Part shown: positions 58,642 to 64,000 of the stretch, piece by piece
How the letters are laid out: every line of letters starts with the position of its first letter
Numbering within the stretch: position 1 is the first letter of the stretch
Assembly: GCA_965198755.1 (NCBI GenBank)
Contig: OZ240673.1
Span: forward strand, 434,001 to 498,000
Origin: BOG-908 sp963692875
GTDB lineage: Bacteria > Pseudomonadota > Alphaproteobacteria > Acetobacterales > Acetobacteraceae
Direction: 5' to 3'
DNA length: 64,000 nucleotides
Made by a program: the position numbers and the translations under genes
Notes under the pieces: model-generated
Told to the model about the DNA's origin: nothing
Database searches by the model: none
What the model saw: only the letters and a program-made list of their open reading frames with translations

Positions 58642-58848
58642 ATGAAACTTAGCGCCCGCAACCAGTTCGAAGGCACCATCACCGGCGTGCAGAAGGGCCA
58701 GACCACCGGCCACGTCCGCATCGAGATCGCGCCCGGCGTCACCATCACAGCGTCCATCACCAACGAGGCGATCGACGAGCTCGGCCTGACCGACGGCGAC
58801 CACGCCATGGCCGTCATCAAGGCGTCCGACGTCATGATCGCCAAGTGA
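58642..58848 (+). CDS. mop: Molbindin-like TOBE domain protein
   Basis: The 68-residue protein is a single TOBE/Mop domain: SARNQFEGTITGVQKGQTTGHVRIEIAPGVTITASITNEAIDELGLTDGDHAMAVIKASDVMIA. Such molbindins store or sense molybdate or tungstate in the cytoplasm. The start ATG has GGAG eight bp upstream. It is followed 7 bp later by a small molybdopterin-fold protein, a fitting pair. Confidence 0.9.
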   Translation: MKLSARNQFEGTITGVQKGQTTGHVRIEIAPGVTITASITNEAIDELGLTDGDHAMAVIKASDVMIAK

Positions 58849-58855
58849 ACCCGCT

Positions 58856-59374
58856 GTGCTGAGACTGCCAACCGGCGCGCTGGGCACGCTGGTGAACCTG
58901 TGGGTCGTCGCGACGCTCTCGTCCGGCGTGTCTGCCTGGGCCGCAGAGCCCGCCACTCCGCAACCGCCGCTGAAGGTGGACGGCCTGGTCCAGCACGCCC
59001 AGACCCTCACGATGGACCAGGTCCACGCGATGCCGGCCTCCCACGTGGACGCATCGTTCACCACGATGCACGGTCAGGACCACCATAGCTGGACCGGCGT
59101 TTTGCTGTGGGACCTCGTCACCAAGGCCGGCCTGCGCGACGAACCCGGCCGGCGCACCACCATGCGACACACCATCACCGTCTTCGGCCAGGACGGCTAC
59201 GCCGTGGCGTTCGCCATCGGCGAGATCGACCCGACGCTGGAAGGCAAGCAGGTCATCGTGGCCTACCGCGAAGACGGCCAGGCCGGCGACCTGCCGACGT
59301 TGCGATTGATCGTGCCGGGCGACAAGCACGGGGCGCGGGACGTGCACGACGTGGTGGGTATCGACGTCAGATAA
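58856..59374 (+). CDS. Small secreted sulfite-oxidase-fold (molybdopterin-binding type) protein
   Basis: The 172-residue protein has a signal peptide (GALGTLVNLWVVATLSSGVSAWA). Its remainder resembles the Oxidored_molyb domain of YedY/sulfite oxidase: LKVDGLVQHAQTLTMDQV, the WTGVLLWDLVTKAGL segment, YAVAFAIGEIDPTLEGKQVIVAYREDGQ and LRLIVPGDKHGARDVHDV. It lacks the cysteine that normally holds molybdenum, and is about half the usual size. The start is GTG. Its role is unknown. Confidence 0.75.
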   Translation: MLRLPTGALGTLVNLWVVATLSSGVSAWAAEPATPQPPLKVDGLVQHAQTLTMDQVHAMPASHVDASFTTMHGQDHHSWTGVLLWDLVTKAGLRDEPGRRTTMRHTITVFGQDGYAVAFAIGEIDPTLEGKQVIVAYREDGQAGDLPTLRLIVPGDKHGARDVHDVVGIDVR

Positions 59375-59430
59375 CTGAACACCTTAGTCCCTGAGCGCGC
59401 GCGCGAAGAAGTCCGCGACAGCGCAGGCAA

Positions 59431-59567
59431 GCTAAGCAAGCGGTTCTTTTTGAAAAAAGAACCAAAAAACTTTTGTTCCCTAGGTCGCGCGTTGCAGAAA
59501 CCTCCCCGACAGCAGGACCAAAAGTCTTTTGCTTCTTTTCTTCAGAAAAGAAGGCCTTGTTTTCCTT
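59431..59567. repeat. K/R intergenic element 22 (R left, K right)
   Basis: It lies between convergent genes. The R arm is short by two bases but paired (TTCTTTTTGAAAAAAGAA). The box is CCCCGACAGCAGGACCAAAAG. An extra copy of the box (AGTCCGCGACAGCGCAGGC) precedes it at about 59409-59429, suggesting two overlapping copies. Confidence 0.87.
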
Positions 59568-59582
59568 GCCGACTCCGAAGGG

Positions 59583-60179
59583 TCACTTCCTCTCCGACGG
59601 AGCCCAAGCTGCCGGCGCCAGCCGTGTCGTTACCCGGTCGATTTGCCGCGCCGCCTCCACCAGGCTCTCCAGCGCGCGCGCCGACCTCTCGCCGTCCACG
59701 TGCGAATCCAGCAGGCCGAGCAGCAGTGCGTGGAACTCCATCTCACCCTGCGCCGGCATGTCCGCGCGGCCGAGCGTGTAGTCCGGCAGGCTGGACGGCT
59801 GGCCGTTGGTGATGTCGCGCTGGTTGCCGAAGTAATGCAGCAGCGTGCCGTCGCCGCTGAACACCGGTGAGAGGAACAGCAGGTTCCAAAACATCGTGCC
59901 GTCGCGCCGGTAGTTGACGATCCACTCGACGCAGCCGCGTTCGGCCTTGATCGCCGTGCCGATGCGCCTGGACGTTTCAGGGTCGGTGCCCGAGCCCTGC
60001 AAAAAGCGGCAGTTACGGCCGACGGACTCCGCGGCCGGGTAGCCGGTGACCGTCTCGAACGCCTGGTTGACCGCGAGCATCGGGTGGTCCGGCGCGTGCG
60101 GGTCGGTCACCACCATCGGCTCGGTGCTGTGCATGATGACGGAGACGAGGGCGCGGGTGATGGGGTTTGATTCGGACAT
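59583..60179 (-). CDS. Short LOV-domain blue-light receptor protein
   Basis: The 198-residue protein has a single PAS/LOV domain (about 13-125) with the photoactive motif GRNCRFLQG (Cys57) and the other flavin contacts Asn89 (NYRRDG), Asn99 (FWN) and Gln120 (FGNQRDIT). These are the residues that define FMN-binding LOV photoreceptors. The C-terminal tail (about 135-190) is helical (EMEFHALLLGLLDSH, ARALESLVEAARQIDRVT). There is no attached kinase, GGDEF or HTH domain, so it is a short LOV protein of unknown output. The ATG gives MSESNPITR. Confidence 0.88.
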   Translation of the reverse strand: MSESNPITRALVSVIMHSTEPMVVTDPHAPDHPMLAVNQAFETVTGYPAAESVGRNCRFLQGSGTDPETSRRIGTAIKAERGCVEWIVNYRRDGTMFWNLLFLSPVFSGDGTLLHYFGNQRDITNGQPSSLPDYTLGRADMPAQGEMEFHALLLGLLDSHVDGERSARALESLVEAARQIDRVTTRLAPAAWAPSERK

Positions 60180-60200
60180 GTTTGTGATGACGCCTAAACG

Positions 60201-60333
60201 TAAGAAAGGCCTTCTTTTTTGAAAAAAAGAAGCAAAAAACTTTTGTCGCGGCTGTCGCGGAACTCTCCGCAACGTGTACTCAGGTGATAAAAGTTTTTTG
60301 GTTCTTTTTTCTTAAAAAAGAACTGCTTGCTTA
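60201..60333. repeat. K/R intergenic element 23 (K left, R right)
   Basis: The K arm has TTCTTTTTTGAAAAAAAGAAG and GTCGCGGCTGTCGCGGAA. The R arm ends CTGCTTGCTTA, giving the TAA of the aminotransferase on the minus strand. Confidence 0.9.
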
Positions 60334-61698
60334 CTGCACCCATCCCCGCTCGCGCAGCAGCTCCATAGCCCCGTCCAACGCCCCCCGCGTCCGCGCCACC
60401 AGCGTGTCCGCCTCCGCCTCGCTCAGCACGAAAGGGGGCGCGACCAGCATGCAATCTCCGGTCGCCCGCAACACCAGCCCGGCGCGGTAGGCGATGTCTC
60501 GGCAGATCACCCCCGCCTCCCCGGCTTTTGGAAAACGTGCGCGCGCCACCTTGTCCGGCGTCAGCTCCAGCCCGCCGATCAGCCCGACCATCCGCGCTTC
60601 CCCGACCAGCGGGTGGTCCGCCAGCGCCGTCCACTGCGCTGCCAAATACGGCCCGATGGAGGTCCGCACCCGGTCCACCAAGCCCTCGTTGCGCAGGATG
60701 GCCAGGTTGGCCAGTGCCGCGGCGGCGCAGGCGGGGTGTCCGCTGGTTGTGTAGCCGTGGTTGAAGTCGCCGCCAGCGGCGAGCACGTCGGCCACCGCGT
60801 CGGCCACCATCACGCCGCCCATCGGCAGGTAGCCCGAGGTGAGTCCCTTGGCGATGGTCATCAGGTCCGGCGTAAAGCCGTAATGCTGGCAGCCGAACCA
60901 GGTGCCCAGGCGGCCGAAGCCGCAGATCACCTCGTCGCTGACGATCAGCACGTCGCGGGCGCGGCAGATGCGCTCGACTTCCGGCCAGTAGGTGTCGGGC
61001 GGCACGATGACGCCGCCGGCGCCCTGCACCGGCTCGCCGATGAAGGCGGCCACGTGCTCGGCGCCGATGCGGTCGATGGCGTGGCCCACCTCGCGCGCGG
61101 CCCACAGGCCGAACTCGGCTGGGCTCGTCTCGCCGCCCTCGCCCCACCACCAGGGCTGCGCCACGTGGGTGACGCCGGGGATCGGCAGGCCGCCCTGCTT
61201 GTGCATCCACGCCATGCCGCCCAGGCTGGCGCCGCCGACGGTGCTGCCGTGGTAGCCGTTATGCCGCGCGATGAAGTGGGTCTTGTCCGGCCGGCCGCGC
61301 AGTTGCCAGTAGTGGCGCACCATGCGGATGATGGTGTCGTTGGCCTCGGACCCCGAGTTGGTGAAGAACGTGCGGCGGAAGCCCGGCGCCAGCTCGGCCA
61401 GCGTCTCGGCCAGCTCGATGGTCGGCAGCGTCGTGGACTTGAACAGGCTGTTGTAGAACGGCAGCTGCAGCATCTGCGCGTGCACGGCGTCGGCGATCTC
61501 GCGCCGTCCGTAGCCGACGGCCACGTTCCACAACCCGGAGAATGCGTCCAGGTAGGTTTTGCCGTCGATGTCGGTCAGCCACACGCCGTCGGCGTGGGTG
61601 ATGATGCGCGTACCTTCGGCGTTGAGCGACGCCATGTCGCTGAACGGGTGAATGTGGTGGCGCGCGTCGCGCGCGCGCAGGGCAAGTGGTGTGTGCAT
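60331..61698 (-). CDS. Class III aminotransferase (putrescine/polyamine-pyruvate type)
   Basis: The 455-residue PLP enzyme has FTNSGSEANDTIIRMVRHYW, RHNGYHGSTVGGASL, GEPVQGAGGVIVPPDTY, SDEVICGFGRLGTWFG, and the PLP lysine in TIAKGLTSGYLPMGG. Related enzymes use putrescine or beta-alanine with pyruvate. The neighbouring puuD and puuA homologues favour putrescine. The ATG gives MHTPLALRARDA. It is divergent from puuD; element 24 lies between them. Specificity is inferred from context. Confidence 0.85.
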   Translation of the reverse strand: MHTPLALRARDARHHIHPFSDMASLNAEGTRIITHADGVWLTDIDGKTYLDAFSGLWNVAVGYGRREIADAVHAQMLQLPFYNSLFKSTTLPTIELAETLAELAPGFRRTFFTNSGSEANDTIIRMVRHYWQLRGRPDKTHFIARHNGYHGSTVGGASLGGMAWMHKQGGLPIPGVTHVAQPWWWGEGGETSPAEFGLWAAREVGHAIDRIGAEHVAAFIGEPVQGAGGVIVPPDTYWPEVERICRARDVLIVSDEVICGFGRLGTWFGCQHYGFTPDLMTIAKGLTSGYLPMGGVMVADAVADVLAAGGDFNHGYTTSGHPACAAAALANLAILRNEGLVDRVRTSIGPYLAAQWTALADHPLVGEARMVGLIGGLELTPDKVARARFPKAGEAGVICRDIAYRAGLVLRATGDCMLVAPPFVLSEAEADTLVARTRGALDGAMELLRERGWVQ

Positions 61699-61710
61699 CG
61701 CAGTGGCGTA

Positions 61711-61830
61711 GCAGAAGGCCTGGTTTTTGAAAAAAGGAAGATCGAAACAGTAGCGCGTCCAGGACTGACACCCGACAGGGAGCAAAAGTTTTTTGGTTCT
61801 TTTTTTCAAAAAAGAACCGCTTGCTTTTTT
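61711..61830. repeat. K/R intergenic element 24 (degenerate K left, R right)
   Basis: It lies between divergent aminotransferase and puuD. The left arm is decayed (GGCCTGGTTTTTGAAAAAAGG). The right R arm is intact (TTTTTTTCAAAAAAG) and ends CCGCTTGCTT. Confidence 0.82.
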
Positions 61831-61884
61831 ATGAGGTGGCTCCCGCACCCCCGCCCGGCTATCATGCGAACAAGGAGTGTGAAG

Positions 61885-62682
61885 ATGAAACCCGTCATCG
61901 GCGTGGTCGCCGATGTGCAAGCCGGCGGCAAGCACGTGGCCCACAGCGTCCAGCAGAAATACCTAGCCGCCCTGGCGTTCGGCGCGCACGCAACGCCGGT
62001 CATCCTGCCGAGCCTGATCGCCGTCGGCCACGGCACCTGGCCCGACGCGCAGGACATGGCCGACATCCTCGACAGCCTGGACGGCCTGTTCCTCACCGGT
62101 GCGCTCAGCAACGTCGCCCCGTCGCGTTACGGCGCCGAGCTGGCCGACGCAGCCTCCCCGTCCGACGCCGCCCGCGACGAGGTCTCGCTCGGCCTGGTGC
62201 CGCAGGCGGTCCGGCGTGGCCTGCCCGTCCTGGGCGTCTGCCGCGGCTGCCAGGAGATCAACGTCGCCCTCGGCGGCACCCTGCACCAGGCGGTGCACGA
62301 GACGCCCGGCCTGGACGACCACCGCGAGCGCGCCGGCCTGCCGGTGTACGAGCAGTATGAAGCGGTGCACGACGTTACGCTGAACCCAGGCGGGCTGCTG
62401 CACGCTTTTAGCGGCATGCACACGGCGCGGGTGAACTCGTTGCACGGGCAGGGGGTGGACCGCCTGGCCCCGCCACTCGCGGTGGACGCCACGGCACCGG
62501 ACGGCTTGGTGGAAGCGTTTCGCCTGGCGCGCGGTGACGGCTTCCTGCTCGGCGTGCAGTGGCACCCGGAGTGGTCGTTCGCCGACGACCCGCTCTCCGC
62601 CGTCATCTTCCGCGCCTTTGGCACCGCCTGCCGTGCCTACCGCGACGCGCGCACCCGCCAGCACGAGCCACTTCTCGCCTGA
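61885..62682 (+). CDS. puuD: Gamma-glutamyl-gamma-aminobutyrate hydrolase family protein
   Basis: PuuD-like class-I amidotransferase hydrolases split gamma-glutamyl-GABA in putrescine degradation. The 265-residue protein starts MKPVIGVVADV, has the nucleophile elbow GVCRGCQEINVALGGTL (Cys119), NSLHGQGVDRL and the catalytic His-Glu in GVQWHPEWS. AAGGAG lies 8 bp before the ATG. The next gene is a PuuA-like ligase. Confidence 0.92.
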   Translation: MKPVIGVVADVQAGGKHVAHSVQQKYLAALAFGAHATPVILPSLIAVGHGTWPDAQDMADILDSLDGLFLTGALSNVAPSRYGAELADAASPSDAARDEVSLGLVPQAVRRGLPVLGVCRGCQEINVALGGTLHQAVHETPGLDDHRERAGLPVYEQYEAVHDVTLNPGGLLHAFSGMHTARVNSLHGQGVDRLAPPLAVDATAPDGLVEAFRLARGDGFLLGVQWHPEWSFADDPLSAVIFRAFGTACRAYRDARTRQHEPLLA

Positions 62683-62711
62683 CCGACCCAACGACCACGG
62701 AGCATGCCATT

Positions 62712-64000
62712 TTGGATTTCACCGCGCCGCCGCCGACCTACGTCCCTTCCACCCACACGCTGATCCCGGGCCCCAAGCAGGCGCCCTCGGTGCTGGAAGC
62801 CTTTGTGGTGGACGTCAACGGCATCGCGCGCGGCAAGTGGGTGCCGGCAGACCGCATCCCCGAGGTGATGGAGAAGGGGGTGGCACTGCCACGCTCGGTC
62901 TACGCGCTGGACGTGTGGGGCTGCGACGTGCCGGAAGCGGGCCTGGCGCGCGGCACCGGCGACCCGGACGGCATCTGCATGCCGGTCGAGGGTACGCTGC
63001 TGCCGGTGACCTGGCTGACGCGGCCGACCACGCAGGTCCTGCTGCGCATGCTGCAGCAGGACGGCACCCCCTTCTACGCCGACCCGCGCCAAGTGCTGGC
63101 CCGCGTCTGCGAACGCTTCCGCGCGGCGCGCCTGACCCCGGTGATGGCGACCGAGCTGGAGTTCTACATCATCGACCGCCGGCGCACGCCGCGCGACCCG
63201 GTCTCGCCGCCCAGCAGCCACGAGGGGCGCTGGAACGGCTGGCAGACGCAGGTGCTCTCGATCGCCGAGCTGCACAGCTTCGAGCCGCTGCTGGCCGACA
63301 TCTTCCACGCCTGCGAGCAGCAGAACCTGCCCGCCGACACCGTGGTGCGCGAGAATGGCCCCGGCCAGTACGAGGTGAACCTCAACCACGTGGCCGACCC
63401 GCTGGTGGCCGCCGACCACGCCTTCCTGCTCAAGCGCATCGTGAAGGGGGTGGCGCGCCAGCACGGGCTGGACGCCACCTTCATGGCCAAGCCGTACGGC
63501 AACCTGGCCGGCAGCGGCATGCACGTGCACATGTCCATTCTAGACGAGCTCGGCCGCAACATCATGGCCGGCGACGGCGGTGCCCCCACGCAGCGGCTGC
63601 ACCACGTGGTGGGCGGCATGCTGGCGACGCTGCCGGACAGCATGCTGCTGCTGGCGCCGCACGCGAACTCCTACCGGCGGCTGATGCCCGGCGGCCACGC
63701 GCCGACCAACGTGACCTGGGGGCTGGACAACCGGTCTGCCGCCATCCGGGTGATCACCGCGGGTAACGCAACCCGGGTGGAACACCGGGTGGCCGGCGCG
63801 GATTGCAATCCGTATCTGGCGGTGGCCGGCGTGCTGGCCGGGGCGATGCACGGGCTGACCGGGGAGCTCGATCCCGGCCGGCCGATCGACGGCGAGGAAC
63901 GCGAGGGCCACCCGGTGCTGCCGGTGAACTGGGACGACGCGATCGACGCGTTCGACGCCAGCGACGTGCTGGGGGAGTATATGGGGCTGGAGTACCAGGA
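62712..64000 (+). CDS. puuA: Gamma-glutamylputrescine synthetase-like glutamine synthetase (partial, runs off the window)
   Basis: In frame from a TTG at 62712 (with CACGGAGC upstream) the protein reads LDFTAPPPTYVPSTHTL and later AFVVDVNGIARGKWVPADRIPE, ATELEFYIIDRR, ENGPGQYEVNLNHV, AGSGMHVHMSILDE, NSYRRLMPGGHAPTN, and NRSAAIRV. These are motifs of the glutamine-synthetase fold in its polyamine-ligase (PuuA/GlnA4) branch. The 3' end is cut by the window after about 429 residues. With puuD and the class III aminotransferase it points to putrescine use. Specificity is inferred. Confidence 0.85.
   Translation, partial: MDFTAPPPTYVPSTHTLIPGPKQAPSVLEAFVVDVNGIARGKWVPADRIPEVMEKGVALPRSVYALDVWGCDVPEAGLARGTGDPDGICMPVEGTLLPVTWLTRPTTQVLLRMLQQDGTPFYADPRQVLARVCERFRAARLTPVMATELEFYIIDRRRTPRDPVSPPSSHEGRWNGWQTQVLSIAELHSFEPLLADIFHACEQQNLPADTVVRENGPGQYEVNLNHVADPLVAADHAFLLKRIVKGVARQHGLDATFMAKPYGNLAGSGMHVHMSILDELGRNIMAGDGGAPTQRLHHVVGGMLATLPDSMLLLAPHANSYRRLMPGGHAPTNVTWGLDNRSAAIRVITAGNATRVEHRVAGADCNPYLAVAGVLAGAMHGLTGELDPGRPIDGEEREGHPVLPVNWDDAIDAFDASDVLGEYMGLEYQ

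Overview
The window is high-GC DNA from an alphaproteobacterium, most likely of the family Acetobacteraceae. The evidence is the 16S gene sequence, the rrn layout (16S, tRNA-Ile, tRNA-Ala, 23S, 5S, tRNA-fMet) and the alphaproteobacterial order nrdR-ribD-ribE-ribBA-ribH-nusB-thiL. The genus cannot be fixed from this reading. The window looks chromosomal.

Layout. 0-2 kb: two tandem paralogous PEP-CTERM secreted proteins. 2-8.7 kb: riboflavin, NusB and ThiL operon, then a DUF2189 membrane protein. 8.7-16.3 kb: murQ and parE (coupled), a DUF616-type glycosyltransferase, dps, a YceI protein, 3-hydroxybutyrate dehydrogenase and a UDP-glucuronate epimerase. 16.3-22.7 kb: a complete rrn operon ending in tRNA-fMet and a terminator, followed by a decayed serine recombinase. 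23-30.6 kb: surface-sugar genes (UDP-xylose synthase, GT9 transferase, flippase), a beta-propeller/hydrolase pair and relic genes. 31-36.7 kb: a tightly overlapping four-gene operon (WsaF-like glycosyltransferase, fatty acyl-AMP ligase, acyl carrier protein, AlgX-like SGNH enzyme with TPR) that looks like a glycan-acylation system. 37-45.4 kb: a secreted hydrolase, ligA, recN, bamD and rlpA. 45.8-52.8 kb: histidine catabolism (hutH, hutU, hutF, hutI). 53-59.4 kb: kup, rmuC, tRNA-Glu, a Rieske oxygenase, a molbindin and a small sulfite-oxidase-fold protein. 59.5-64 kb: a short LOV photoreceptor and putrescine-catabolism genes (aminotransferase, puuD, puuA, the last cut by the window edge).

The most striking feature is a dense family of intergenic inverted-repeat elements, about 24 copies. 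Intact copies are about 130-150 bp. Two arms of about 45 bp each form their own AT-rich hairpin. I call them the R arm (core hairpin GGTTC..GAACC) and the K arm (core GCTTC..GAAGC, next to a GCTGTCGCGGA box). Many copies begin within 0-10 bp of a stop codon, and several even supply the TAA/TAG. Some abut a start codon, two are read into the C-terminus of a protein, and one is split by a 116-bp near-perfect palindrome. A second, rarer inverted-repeat family (ACCACCAAGG type) occurs twice in the hut-kup region.

These assignments rest on reading motifs and gene order; no database search was run.
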